DNA of 64,000 nt from Perognathus longimembris pacificus (Eukaryota; Chordata; Mammalia; Rodentia; Heteromyidae). The translations under genes were made by a program, and so were the position numbers. Where the stretch lies: contig NC_063168.1 in the NCBI RefSeq assembly GCF_023159225.1, positions 54,167,398 through 54,231,397 on the forward strand, in the 5' to 3' direction. The notes below the pieces were generated by a model, which was not told the DNA's origin, made no database searches, and saw nothing but the letters and a program-made list of their open reading frames with translations. This document shows positions 49,345 through 60,690 of this stretch, in pieces (position 1 is the stretch's first letter; each line of letters opens with the position of its first letter).

Positions 49345-50907
49345 AGGAATTGTGTTTTTTCAAAAATTTAACTTTATTGCCAAGGTGATATACAGAGGGT
49401 TACAGTTGCATAGGTAAGGAGGTGAGTACATTTTTTGTCAAACTTGTCACCCCCTCCCTCATGTTTCTCACACTTTCCCTCCCCACAAGTTGTACAGTTC
49501 ATTTACAACATATTGCCTCGTGAATATCGCTGTTGCATTGGTTCATCCTTTGATATCTGTCTCACTACTTTGTTGCTCCCCTTCCCTTCACTAATTCACA
49601 TAAACATATATACAATACCAATGGTATCAACATCAGTTGCAGTGACATCAGGGGTGAAACCATAGGGGGAAAACCCCCAAAGAACAAAGAAATGGCTTCA
49701 TGTAGTACATTAAAAACATCAACAACAATGAAAAACCTCTGGTTTCCATATTGGAGTTCATTTTGCTTAGCATCATCTTATATGATCATATATACATAGC
49801 TCTTGAGAGCTATTGTAATCCTCTTCTAGGACTAGCCTAGACATATACTAATTATAACAAATGAGGGAAACCAAGGAATCTATGTTTCTTTGGGCCTGGC
49901 TTACTTCCCTTAATATGATTTTTTCCCAAGTCTTTCAATCTCCTTAAGAATGAGGCAATGCCATTCTTTCTGATGGAAGCACAGAATTCCACTGTGTATC
50001 TATGCCACATTTTTTTGAGGGACATCTAAGTTGGTTCTGTATCTTAGCTATGGTAAATAATGCTGCAATGAGCATGGTTGTGCTGGTAGCTTTACTATGG
50101 CATTGTTTGTGGTCATTTGGGTAAATGCCCAGAAGTGAGATTACTGGATCATAGGGCGCTCATGTTTAGTTTTTTGAGGAACTTCCATACTGCTTTCCAG
50201 TGTGGTTGAACAAATTTACACTCCCACCAACAGTGTAGTAGCTTTCCCTTTTGGTCACATTCCTGCCAGAATCTGTTGTTATTAGATTTTTTTATTTTTT
50301 TCCAGTCCTGGGGCTTGGACTCAGAGCTTGAGCACTGCCCCTGGCTTCTTTTTGCTCAAAGCTAGCACTGTACCTCTTGAGCCACAGCACCACTTCCAGC
50401 TTTTTCTGTTTATGTGGTGCTGAGGAATAGAACCCAGGACTCCATGCATGCTAGGCAAACACTCTACTGCTAAGCCACATCCCCAACCTCATTATTAGAT
50501 TTTTTTTTTTTTAAAATAAAGGCCATTCTAACTGGGGTGGGGTGGAATCTCAATGTTATTTTGGTTTGCACTTCTTTTATGGCCAAAGATCTTCATCGTT
50601 TCTTCATGTGTCTATTGGCCATTCTTATTTCCTCTTCAGAGAAGTCTCTCTTTAAGTCTTTAGCCCACTTATTAATAGGGTGGTTGTTTCTTTGAGGATT
50701 TGTTTTGGGGGGATTTAATTGTTTGAGTTATAAATATATTTTAGATATGAGGCCCCTATTGGTTGTATGGCCAGTGAAGATCTTCTCCCAATTTGTGCTT
50801 TCTATTTATCTTGCTATTTATGTCCTTTCCCATGCAGAAGCTCTGCAGTTTCATACAATCCCACTTGTCCAACCTTTCTTTGATTTTTTTTGTAAGGAAT
50901 TGTCTTT
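49345..50907 (-). mobile_element. 5'-truncated L1, interrupted by a SINE
   Basis: The body is 49354-50894 on the minus strand. On the minus strand it runs from an ORF2 C-terminal-like region (antisense text gaacttccatactgctttcc and acactcccaccaacagtgta) into the 3' untranslated region. The flanks aggaattgtgttt (49345) and aggaattgtcttt (50895) are its target duplication. An IDL-Geo copy is inserted at 50293-50491. No intact reverse transcriptase frame is present. Confidence 0.9.
50279..50505 (-). mobile_element. IDL-Geo SINE nested in L1
   Basis: The element is about 50293-50491. The duplication ttattagatttttt occurs at 50279 and 50492. It is younger than the L1 that contains it. Confidence 0.9.
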
Positions 50908-51208
50908 CTAATACTTACTTTCTCTTTTTCAGCTTACTTCTAATGCATAAAGTCTATCAGAAAATTTTATTTATCTGTCTCTATTCCTCTTTCTTATGGC
51001 TAAAACAAGAAAAAATATAGCCACACCACAAATTTTCCACCAATTATAGGGCTTTTATAATATTACTTTTGAGATTTTAAATTCTATCTACTTGAAGTCT
51101 ATCCACACTCTTTCCCCATGGTGTCTAACAAGTCTATATATAATACTTAACTTAATTAACAAGCTTTTATATCTGGTTGCCTGGCAACACTGTAACTGGT
51201 GCACACAT

Positions 51209-51248
51209 GCACATGTACATGCACACACTCACACATACACACACACTC
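51209..51248. repeat. Degenerate CA-rich tract
   Basis: Interrupted ACAC and CACA units from about 51209, then an A-rich run. Confidence 0.75.
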
Positions 51249-52137
51249 AAAAAAAAAACACACAACAAAAACTTGCCTCACATATAAAAACACTAAAATG
51301 AAGAATGACTTCCAAAAGAATTTAATACTTTGGATAAATATTGCTTCGGTTATAGTTAGAAAAATAAGCTTATTTCACAATATTGATAATCTTCCTTTAA
51401 GAGGCTAGGCCTTAAAATATTGATAGGGATACTTAGTATCAAGCAACTTCACAATGACAAAGACAACCTTAATCAGTCCTACATATTTCAATCTATGGGA
51501 CTGTATCATGGCTATTTCCAGACCTTCCCAGAGGTCAACAAAGAAAGTTCAATCATGATATACCAGCAGCAAATACTTCCAACAGTGTTTAGCTTAAATA
51601 GATTTAAATAAATGGCACCAAAAATTACTTATTTCCATTTAAATTAGTTGAGTCCCACACATGACACCCATCTATTTATAGTTGTCCATCTATTTAAAAA
51701 TTTCTTGAAATGGTCACTTAGGATAACAGAAGACATGTTGTACACATATTACTGGAAAACAAGCAGCATAAAATATTCAACTAAAAATTTAAAAGTCAAC
51801 TGCAAAGTTTATGTTGTTGGGTCCTCTATCCTCTTCCAAAACCTATCCTAGTTTTCTCTGTGTTTCCTCTCACTGGGGCACATATATGCAGAGCATACAA
51901 CCATTCTGAGATGATCCTTAGGAGTTCCAACTACTTCAGAGAAATTTCCAGGGATCTCAGATTTGGATTAGATTTGTTATCACAGAATTTAAAGAAGTAC
52001 AAAGTCAACAGAACAGCCTGTGACTTTTGCTACCATAGCCTGATGTGGTTTAACCCTAATCTAAAGATCTGGAGCTGTTGTGGAGTTGATCTGGGTGGTA
52101 ATAGGTACTGCCACATACTGCCACATGGTAGGGCAGT

Positions 52138-52387
52138 AGTACCAGTTGATGGTATATTTGGGGTTTGTTGTTGCTGTTGTTGTTGTTTGCCAGTCCTGGG
52201 GCTTGAACTCAGGGCCTGAGCACTGTCACTGGCTTCTTTTGGCTCAAGGCTAGCACTCTGCCACTTGAACCACAGCTCTACTTCTGGCTCTTTCTATATA
52301 CGTGGTGCTGAGGAATCGAACCCAGGGCCTCATGTATATGAGGCAAGCACTCCACCACTAGGCCATATTCCCAGGAGTACCAGTTGA
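52138..52387 (-). mobile_element. IDL-Geo SINE with TTG-repeat tail
   Basis: The element is about 52150-52375. The duplication agtaccagttga lies at 52138-52149 and 52376-52387. Its 3' tail (left side, plus strand) is a TTG-type repeat plus ggtatatttgggg in place of plain poly-T. Confidence 0.88.
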
Positions 52388-52399
52388 AATAGTGCATGA

Positions 52400-52740
52400 C
52401 ACCTCCCTCTCTTTCACTCATTCACTTTACAAACATTATCTGAATTACTTCAATGTGCCAACATCCTAGGTTGTAGGGCTTGGAGCAGGGAATGAAACAA
52501 AGTCCTTGTTTTTCTGGAGGTAGAATTCCAGGAGACACAGAAAGTTAAAAAAAGAACTGCCCAGGATAGTATTAGCTGGTGCTAAAAGATCGGAAGCATA
52601 ACCAGTGACGTGAAGAAACTGCATCAGCCAGGGGTTAGAAGTTTCTCTGAGGATACAACATCTAAATAGAGAAGTAAAAAAAAAAGAGAGGAGGACACAA
52701 ATAACAGGGTGAGAACATTCCAGAAATAGGAAAAAGGGGT
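52400..52740 (-). mobile_element. L2-like remnant
   Basis: The order tcactcattcactttacaaa, gcttggagcagggaatgaaa, aattccaggagacacagaaa and gagaacattccagaaatagg resembles the antisense L2 3' end. Confidence 0.5.
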
Positions 52741-52744
52741 CTTG

Positions 52745-52966
52745 GGCTGGGAATATGGCCTAGTGGCAAGAGTGCTTGGCTCCTATACATGAGTCCTGGG
52801 TTTGATTCCTCAGCACCACATATATAAATAACAAAGGCCAGAAGTGGTGCTGTGGCTCAAGTGGCAGAGTGCTAGCCTTGAGCAAAAAAAAAAAAAAAAA
52901 AAAAAAAAAAGAAGCCAGGGTCAGTACTCATGCCATGAGTCCAAGCACCAGGATGGGCAAAAATAA
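52745..52966 (+). mobile_element. IDL-Geo SINE with internal A27 expansion
   Basis: ID head gggctgggaatatggcctag and Geo half as usual. The short A run after ccttgagc, usually five A in other copies, is 27 A here (52884-52910). The element ends in gggcaaaaataa, followed directly by a run of 18 G. Confidence 0.9.
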
Positions 52967-52984
52967 GGGGGGGGGGGGGGGGGG
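52967..52984. repeat. Poly-G tract (G18)
   Basis: Eighteen consecutive G, then cgcgg. Such runs are often miscounted in assemblies. Confidence 0.9.
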
Positions 52985-53085
52985 CGCGGTCTAAGGCAAG
53001 AGAGAGCCTATACCTCACAATTATCAACTAACAGCAGAAATTATCAGCAGAAACCGCACAAGGAAAATCCTTTGATGGATAATGT

Positions 53086-53136
<51 letters not shown>
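53086..53136. repeat. (CA)n(TA)n compound microsatellite
   Basis: About 14 CA units followed by about 11 TA units, then poly-T. Confidence 0.95.
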
Positions 53137-53284
53137 TTTTTTTATCAAGCTGAATGATAATGTCACTTTTTAAGGACTCACTTCTCACAGTCATGCTACA
53201 GAAATGAAAGAAATCTATACTAATTGAAGGCCTCTTGTAAGTACAGCCTGCTAATAGTACTCATTCTAACCCATCTTTGTGCTT

Positions 53285-53430
53285 AGGTTGAAGAAGAGAT
53301 TACATTTTCATCTCTGCTTGACAGGTGAGGAGACAGACCCAAAGAGACAAAGATACTTCAAGGCTGCAAAGCAAGTGACAGAGGTGCCTAATTTCACAAT
53401 TTCCCCAACAGTCCATAATTCCAATGCAAA
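53285..53430 (-). mobile_element. MIR-like remnant
   Basis: The run cttgacaggtgaggagacag, aaagatacttcaaggctgca, aagcaagtgacagaggtgcc resembles antisense MIR. Confidence 0.5.
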
Positions 53431-54102
53431 AGAAGCCTCAATTTTCCTAGTCAGCTAGCCAGGTACTGTAGGTTTAAACAATGGCTTCCTGTTTGCTCAA
53501 ATACAGAGTACAAATGAATCTGCAAAGACAAAGAGGTTCAGGGTCTTTGGTCAGTCTCCATCACTTTCTTGTTGGCTGAACTTTCTTTTGCTCCTTGGTC
53601 GTAGGGACATCACAAGATAAAGGAGGAGCTTTCTTATATTTAGCATTATTTTGTTCTGAAAATTTCTAAATTGTTACATATGTCATCCCTATGTTTTTAA
53701 ATTTAGAGACTGACTCCTTTAAAGTAACATTGCAAATTCCTTTCATTCACATTCCATGATTTTATCATAACCTTTTTTGGCAAGCTTTGCCGTGGAGACG
53801 TGTTCCACACAATCATAACCCCAAGGGGAAAAATTAGGCTTGTTGATACAGTCCTAGAAATATTTCATATTTCAGCTCCTTCAGAAACCCCCACTGTACT
53901 TTCTCAGCCTTTTCTTTTACTGAATCAAGGTTATAGAACTTATGTAGGAGCCTTTTCTTAGTGGTTTCTTAATATTCCATATTAAAGTGTTTTCAATTGC
54001 CTAATAAAGTTCATTTGCATCACAGTGGAATATAAACTGGCCAAATATAAAGGGGAAAGTAGTAAATGATCTGTAAGACTGTAACATGTGAGATACATTA
54101 AT

Positions 54103-54235
54103 CCAGTGGTTCTCACCCTAGCTACCCATTAAAATCACTTAAAAAGCTTTAAAAATACCACTATCAGCATCCTACTTCAAACTTATTAAATTTGAATACT
54201 GGGCATCCATACGTATTTCAACATTTCCTGGGGTA
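54103..54235 (+). mobile_element. hAT-Charlie-type MITE remnant
   Basis: The start ccagtggttctcaccctagc and ccattaaaatcacttaaaaa resemble MER5/MER20-class non-autonomous hAT elements. The subfamily is uncertain. Confidence 0.5.
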
Positions 54236-55389
54236 ATTCCATTGTGTCATTCATACTTGGAAGCACCAGATGGAGCAAACTGAGATCTTTACAATGACGT
54301 TCACCTTTGCTTTCATGGACATAATCAAGCACCCTGGCAAATCACTAGTGGCCAGTGGCAAAGAATCACTCAACCCTCCAGGGATTCCCATCTACCACCA
54401 CAGGCCCTGAGCGTCATACATGTATATGAAGCAATGTGTACTTGAAGAACCCCTCAGAATGACTCATACATACTATGGTTTAAGATTCTCCTTGGTAGAA
54501 CAATGTTTCTTCATCCTGTCTCTGAGTAGGAAAACAAAACTCCAGAAGCTCCACGTACACCATACCACGTACAACTATAATGCAAAGTCAAACCTGACCC
54601 ACTGTTGTAATTCTTAGGCAATCCCTGGAATCTTCCCGGAAGATTAAGAAAATGAGATGTGCTCCAATAAGGACTGAAGGAAGGGACAGTAGTTAAATAC
54701 CAAATGTGGCCTGTATGCATCCTCCTGAATTTTAAACATAATTTACAAATGTTTACTGAAAACTTAAGTCCAGAGATATTTTATTTGATCATCTGCTCAT
54801 TCACACTAGGAAAGCATATTTATTCAATTTATTTCCTGAAGGATTTGTAATCAGACGATTATATTTGTATGCTTACACATTATAACAAATCTCAAAATGT
54901 TAATGATTGCTTCTTAAAATCTGGCAATAAAAATGAAGCCTGAGGATGGTAAATGTACAAAGAATTAAAAGGTTGGTTTCAAAATGAGCACCCTCACTTG
55001 TCATAAATACTAGTGCCCCCCTCCAAAAATAAAAACGAATCAAAAGCACTAGAGCAAATGACAAATAACTACAACAATACTTAGATTTTTCTGGAGGAGA
55101 CTGTGACTTTGGGAGAAACTCCTTCTGTCCCTTATTGAGAAATGGGTGCTGTAACTTATTTCCTTGAAATCTTCACACTCATTTGAAAAGAGGTCAATAA
55201 AGTGTCAGATATTGCAGATGATAGAGCATGGACAGCAGAGTGGGTACCTCAGTGGCCAAACAACCAGTGTCTAGGAGCACGTCCTCCTCAACCAATGAGG
55301 AGGCTCTGACCTCAATCCATCCAAGGAAGACCAATAAATGCTTGCTTAACTGAAGGAGCAGCCAATCAGTCTTGCAAAACCTGAGACCT

Positions 55390-55680
55390 GCCAGGTGCTG
55401 GTAGCTCTTGTAATTCTAGCTACTCAGGAGGCTAAGATCAGAGGATCACAGTTTGAAGCTAGCCTGAGCAGGAAAGTCTATGAGACTCTTATCTTCAATT
55501 AGCCACCACCAAAAAAACCAAAAAACAAAAACAAAAACAACAAAAAAAAAAAAACCAAAAAAACCAAGAGTGGTTCTGTGGTTCAAAGTGGTAGAGTGCT
55601 AGCCTTGAGGTTTTTTTAGGGTCAGTGCCAAGACCCTGAGTTCAAGCCCCACAACCATCAAGAAAAGAAGAAGAAGAAGG
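55390..55680 (+). mobile_element. B1-like/Geo composite SINE
   Basis: Head gccaggtgctggtagctctt with ctactcaggaggctaagatc. An expanded A/C-rich linker lies at 55505-55566, then a Geo half with gtggttcaaagtggtagagt. The tail is (GAA)n. Confidence 0.8.
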
Positions 55681-56044
55681 ACTCTGAGTGGCGTGGAAAA
55701 AGGACAAGCAGCACTGTAGAAGGAGCTGCTATGATCCTGTTCTTATTGATGACAAGTTAAAGTAAGGTAAACCATCAGCTATCCAACTGGTAGTTCTTAC
55801 GGGAGTGTAGGCATGCTGAAAACAACCTCGTGCTTGAAATTATTAATAGATGTTCATGAAAACATGTTGGCCACTTTTTTCTCCTTCTTTCTCCCCTTCT
55901 CTTTTTAATTCCTACTTTATTGAAGAAAATCTACTTAATCCTACCCATTTACTCAACTTTTCTTTTATCTTTTAGCTACTTGTAATTGTTTTTTAATATA
56001 GGAGTCCATGTAGCTACTTGTTTTGTGCAAAGTTTTAAGAACCA

Positions 56045-56220
56045 GGAAGGACAAAGTTCTAATCTTGGCTTTTCTATATCTAGTTATGTGACCTGAGGCA
56101 AGTTTTTTGACCTTTGTGGGTTGGAGTTTCTTCAGGGTTGTTTTAAGAGCTAAACAAGATAAAAGATGTTCAAAGTAGCCCTATGCAGGCTCAGTAAGTG
56201 CTTAATAGGTAGTAGCTTTG
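56045..56220 (+). mobile_element. MIR remnant
   Basis: Sense MIR order: gttctaatcttggcttttct, gttatgtgacctgaggcaag, gggttgttttaagagctaaa and gctcagtaagtgcttaatag. Confidence 0.6.
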
Positions 56221-57477
56221 GGCAACAGCTTCGTGGTTATCATCTTAATTACTAAAAGAGCCTAGCTTGAGAAAGACCTCACATACATGCACACACACTA
56301 GACTATAACCCTGTGTGATCCTCAGAAAGTCACTTCATTTAATGGAACTTCAGAATAATAATGCACTCATTGGGGCCTAAGGATACTTACTCTATGATTG
56401 TTTTGGAGAGCAGATTATGTATTTTTATATTAGATAAGTATGTACTATTTACATTTGCATATTAAAATTTTCATATGTATGTGCATACATGTGTGCAGAT
56501 ACACACATCCATACACTAACTACTCTTAAGCCCTTGTGCTTTTTCCTCTTGTTTTAATCCTAATACCTCACAGGACAAGGTAAACTGGATTATGAAAAAC
56601 AGATCCTCCCTCCACAGGTTCAGATCTCACATGCATGCTTACCCCACACGCTCATCTTAGCATGCCCAGTTTCTCTGTCAGCTTCGATGACTGTACTAAT
56701 TCCTTCAAAAACACAATTTTTGCAAGAACAGTCTGCTCTCTGTGTGAAGAACTGCCTTTTACAGGCAGTTTTCCCTGGACATTCTTACATTCTAACTATA
56801 GATGTGGTCCTGTTTACAAACGGGTCAAACTGACAAAAGGGTTGACAATGGTACTAAGTACCTCTAGAAAAAAAAGGCAAGGATCCCAACATTCATACCA
56901 CCTGGCTTGGCCCTCCCTGTGAGAAAGTACCCATGACTCACTCCCTGAAGGCCTCACAAACTTCCCAAGCATACTTGCATTGGGGCAAGCCTGAGAGACC
57001 TGTGTTTCTATGCCGTCTTTGTGTTCTTTGTGTACCCAACGTATAAACCCGGTCCACGGCGACCGCCAAGAGGGCACTCTAAGACTACAAGTATGTGATC
57101 TGCAGCTGAGCAAAGGGATGTGTTTACTTTCCATCCTGAACTACAACTTGACCTGGAGCAAAAACAAAAATACTGCTATGTGTATATTTTTTTCCCAGAA
57201 ATGATAATTATAGTACTCCAAACATTTTTTTCAAACTTCAACTACCAAAATGGAAAAGGCATTTCAAAAAATAATTTATTAAATAGGAACTTTTATTCCT
57301 TGTAGCCCTTACATGGAAATTATACTTTTTTTTCCCCTCCTTTCAAAGCCATCAAAGGCTTGGCTCTTGGCTCAAAGCTGTCTTCCGGGTGAGGTAGGGC
57401 TGAGTATTTAGAACTGAGGTAGATGGAAAAGGCCTCCTCATTCATGCATCACAGTTAGCAGGGGTTTTTCACTTAAA

Positions 57478-57850
57478 GAATATCAGCAGGGCTGGGGATA
57501 TGGCCTAGTGGCAAGAGTGCCTGCCTCATAAACATGAGGCCCTGAGTTCGATTCCCCAGCACCACATATACAGAAAATGGCCAGAAGTGGCACTGTGGCT
57601 CAAGTGGCAGAGTGCTAGCCTTGAGCAAAAAGAAGCCAGGGACAGTGCTCAGGCCCAGAGTCCAAGCCCCAGGACGGGCAAAAAAAAAAAAAAAAAATCA
57701 GCAATTTTGTGGCTCAAGTGGTCGGGTGCTAGTCTTGAGCAAAAAGAAGCCAGGGACAGTGCTCAGGCCCTGAGTCCATTCCCAAGGACTGGTGCAAAAG
57801 AAAAAAGAAAAAGAAAAGGAAAGAAAGAAAACAAAAAAAAATATCAGCAA
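57478..57850 (+). mobile_element. IDL-Geo SINE plus adjacent solo Geo monomer
   Basis: A full IDL-Geo copy runs 57489-57697 with an A17 tail. A second, 5'-truncated Geo half runs about 57710-57838 with a purine-rich tail. The target atatcagca occurs before the first, an atcagcaattt copy between them, and atatcagcaattt after the second. The 123-residue frame at 57587-57958 is two SINE halves read through. Confidence 0.92.
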
Positions 57851-57894
57851 TTTAAGAATCACTATTATTATTATTTTAGTTTTTACTTATTTTT

Positions 57895-58136
57895 TTCAGT
57901 CATGAGGCTAGAACTCTGGGCCTGGGCGCTGTCCCGGAGCTCTTCGGCTCAAGGCTAGCACTCTACCACTTGAGCCACAGCTCTACCACCTCAGCTACAG
58001 CACTACTTCCGGTTTTCTGGTGGTTAAGAAAAGAGTCTCACAAACTTTCCTGCCCAGGCTGGCTTTGAACCGCTATCCTCAGATCTCAGGCTCCCGAGAA
58101 GCTAGGATTAGAGACATGAGCCACCAGTGCTGGGCA
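57895..58136 (-). mobile_element. B1-like/Geo composite SINE
   Basis: The Geo half is on the left (cagtcatgaggctagaactc, cggctcaaggctagcactct) and the B1-like head on the right (gctaggattagagacatgag, ccaccagtgctgggc). A short internal duplication of the ccacttgagccacagctcta region lies at 57965-58000. Confidence 0.82.
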
Positions 58137-58354
58137 GAATTACGATTGTTGCATAAATAGTGAAGAACAGTGGGGTAGCATGTAGCTCCTGCTAGCAGAG
58201 AGAAGGCATTCACTATGTTCTGACATCTTTAGAAACAACTCAAGAATCCCACCTTCTTCACTCATCCATACCTGCTCCTTTACCTTTTGTAACTAACTCC
58301 TGGACTGCCTCCCAACCCCACCCCATTGTAATGAGCAATGTCAGGCTTTCTAGC

Positions 58355-58510
58355 TCTTGTGATTCTCAGACTTGGATGTGCCTGGAGAGCTTTTGAAGCA
58401 GATTGCTGAGTTTCATCCCCAGATTTACAAGTACAGGTGGTCTGTGGTGAGTCGTCCTGAGGTTGAACATGGCTAACAAAGAACAGGTTCCTGATGCTGC
58501 TGCACAGGTA
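58355..58510 (+). mobile_element. hAT-Charlie-type MITE remnant
   Basis: The segments gtgattctcagacttggatg, ggagagcttttgaagcagat and ggttcctgatgctgctgc resemble a MER5/MER20-class element. Diverged. Confidence 0.45.
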
Positions 58511-60233
58511 TCATGCTTTGGAAATTGGAGCTTTAGCCAATAGCTGCTTGATAACTCTGACCCCTTGTAAGCTTTCCCATCCACTCTCCTCCTCCCAGGA
58601 AAGAAAAGGTGCTTTTCTGTCTATCTTGCCTGCCTGCCTTTCCACAGGGTCGAGCTGATCTAGGTATGACACTGACATGCTTGGTGGATTTGAACAACCC
58701 AAGGCCATGCCCAATTTCATCCTCTTCTAAGCTGAACAGCAACCCACTAGAGGCTGTCATCTTCTTTTGTGACAGAATTCAGACAACCAGAAAAAAAAAA
58801 AAGACAGGATTCAGAGAGGTACACAATGGAGGGAGAAAGCATACTGCTAGTCTTCCAGGGAAAGAAGACATCATAGATACTGCCCAAATGAATATCACAC
58901 ACTCCATGCCCAGTACTGATGTTGTTCCAAGGGACAGGGTTCACTCCATTTCCAAGTATGTTGAAGGACATAAAGATGAGTCTAGCCAGAATGACTTTAA
59001 AGAGGACAAATCAATTCATAATGAATCAACGCTTACCAATGGGAATTTTTGAAAAGTGGCATTAACACAACTGTCATCAAATGTAACTTCACACACACTA
59101 TAGGGACTAGGACCCCACAAAATTGCTAAGCACCTTTAATTTTTTGTTCTTCCTCTTCAAGCATGCATCCCTGGCCCATAGTTTTCCAAGCAGGGGACAA
59201 GTGGAGATGGCAAAACAGCAAGTGGCAAGATGTAAAAAAACAATACTATGTACAACTTCAGCTCACTTAGCATACTACAATTTGGTGACATGGCCATACC
59301 TACCTACAAATGAGTCTGGGAAATGCAGTCCTTATTCTGGGTGGTTGAATCTCTAGTTAAAATTATGTATCTATGCAAGAAGAAAATTGACATGGGGACA
59401 ACTAGAAACTTTGGCAGCGAGTTTCAAGTTTCACATAAAGTTTTAACAATGTAAATGTTTTGTCATCTTAAGAGTGAAAGCAAATAAGGTATTCTGAAGA
59501 GTCACTTGAGAACACTCAAAAATAAGCAATACAATGTGCTTCCTAGCAGAGTTCTGTATCTATGTTAGATAAGAACCTGGAAAACTCTTACACAGTATCT
59601 CTACTTCACAATCATTTTAATAGTCACCCAACATATGAAAGAGACACCATAGCAAGTTGAATATTTCAGTAAACACAGTGATATGTAGGAAATCCTTAGT
59701 CATCACTGAATCTAGATTTTCCATTCACATGAAAACTGAGCAAAAAGCCAAGGTTTCTCTACTGCAATATTCTATAATTCAAAATTTTCAATGAATCTAA
59801 GCCTTCCTACAATTGAGACATTAAAAAAAAGATGAACTGGAGAATTATAGATTTGATTATAAAAGAGCAAAGGAATTGATATAATAGTTCTTGCATTTAA
59901 AAAATGTAGGAATGATCTGTCCACAGGAAAGTATTAGAATCCTTAGGTACTTAGGAAGAGAACATTGGTTTGGAAAAGCCAAATGAAGGAGTGACCTTGT
60001 ACAAAAGGAAAAATACTCATTACCTGACATACATAACTGTAACTCCTCTGTGCATCATCTTTATAATAACAATTTTTTAAGCCAAATGACTTTTCCAAGA
60101 GTCACTCAACAAATGGCCCAGAAGCCATTCCCTGGAGGAATCCTGCATGGATTCTGCCATGCCCATCCTCATCCCCATCTTCTCCTTCACACTCCCTCAT
60201 AGCCAAATATCTTTCTTTAAAATTACTTAGAAT

Positions 60234-60441
60234 TGGGCTGGGAATATGGCCTAGTGGTAGAGTGCTTGCCTCATATACATGAAGCCCTGGGATCCTCAGC
60301 ACCACATATATAGAAAAAGCCAGAAGTGGCACTGTGGCTCAAGTGGCAGAGTGCTAACCTTGAGCAAAAAGAAGCCAGGAACAGTGCACAGGCCCTGAGT
60401 TCAAGCCTCAGGACTAGCAACAACAGCAACAACAACAAAAA
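60234..60441 (+). mobile_element. IDL-Geo SINE with CAA tail
   Basis: ID head gggctgggaatatggcctag, a small deletion around the B box (ccctgggatcctcagcacc), an intact Geo half, and a caacaacaac tail. The flanks aaaattacttag and aaaattagttaa are a probable decayed duplication. Confidence 0.88.
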
Positions 60442-60496
60442 ATTAGTTAATCCAACTTCAAAAAAGTCCATGGAACTCCATCTCAACAAAATACAA

Positions 60497-60690
60497 TCAG
60501 GTATGATGATGTGTGCTTGTTATGCAAGAGATATAGATGGAGGAGCAGAGTCTAAAGTAGGCCATGGACAAAAATCCCAAGACTCTATCCCAAAACTAAA
60601 GTAAAAATGGTTGGGTGTATGGCTTTAGTGGCAGAACCCCTACCTACCAAGTACAAGGCCCTGAGTTCAAACCCCAGGACCACAAAAGGT
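60497..60690 (+). mobile_element. Old B1-like/ID composite SINE
   Basis: A decayed B1-like left half (caggtatgatgatgtgtgct) is followed by an ID-type right half with gtatggctttagtggcagaa and ccctgagttcaaacccc. The right half lacks the Geo-specific middle. Confidence 0.55.

Noticed and set aside
57542..57556. tRNA-like B box (gagttcgattcc) as a possible tRNA gene
   Set aside because: It belongs to the ID half of an IDL-Geo SINE. The flanking sequence cannot form a full cloverleaf with paired acceptor arms.
57587..57958. 123-codon plus-strand frame
   Set aside because: It reads through a SINE, its poly-A tail, a second Geo half and a purine tail, so its length comes from repeats.
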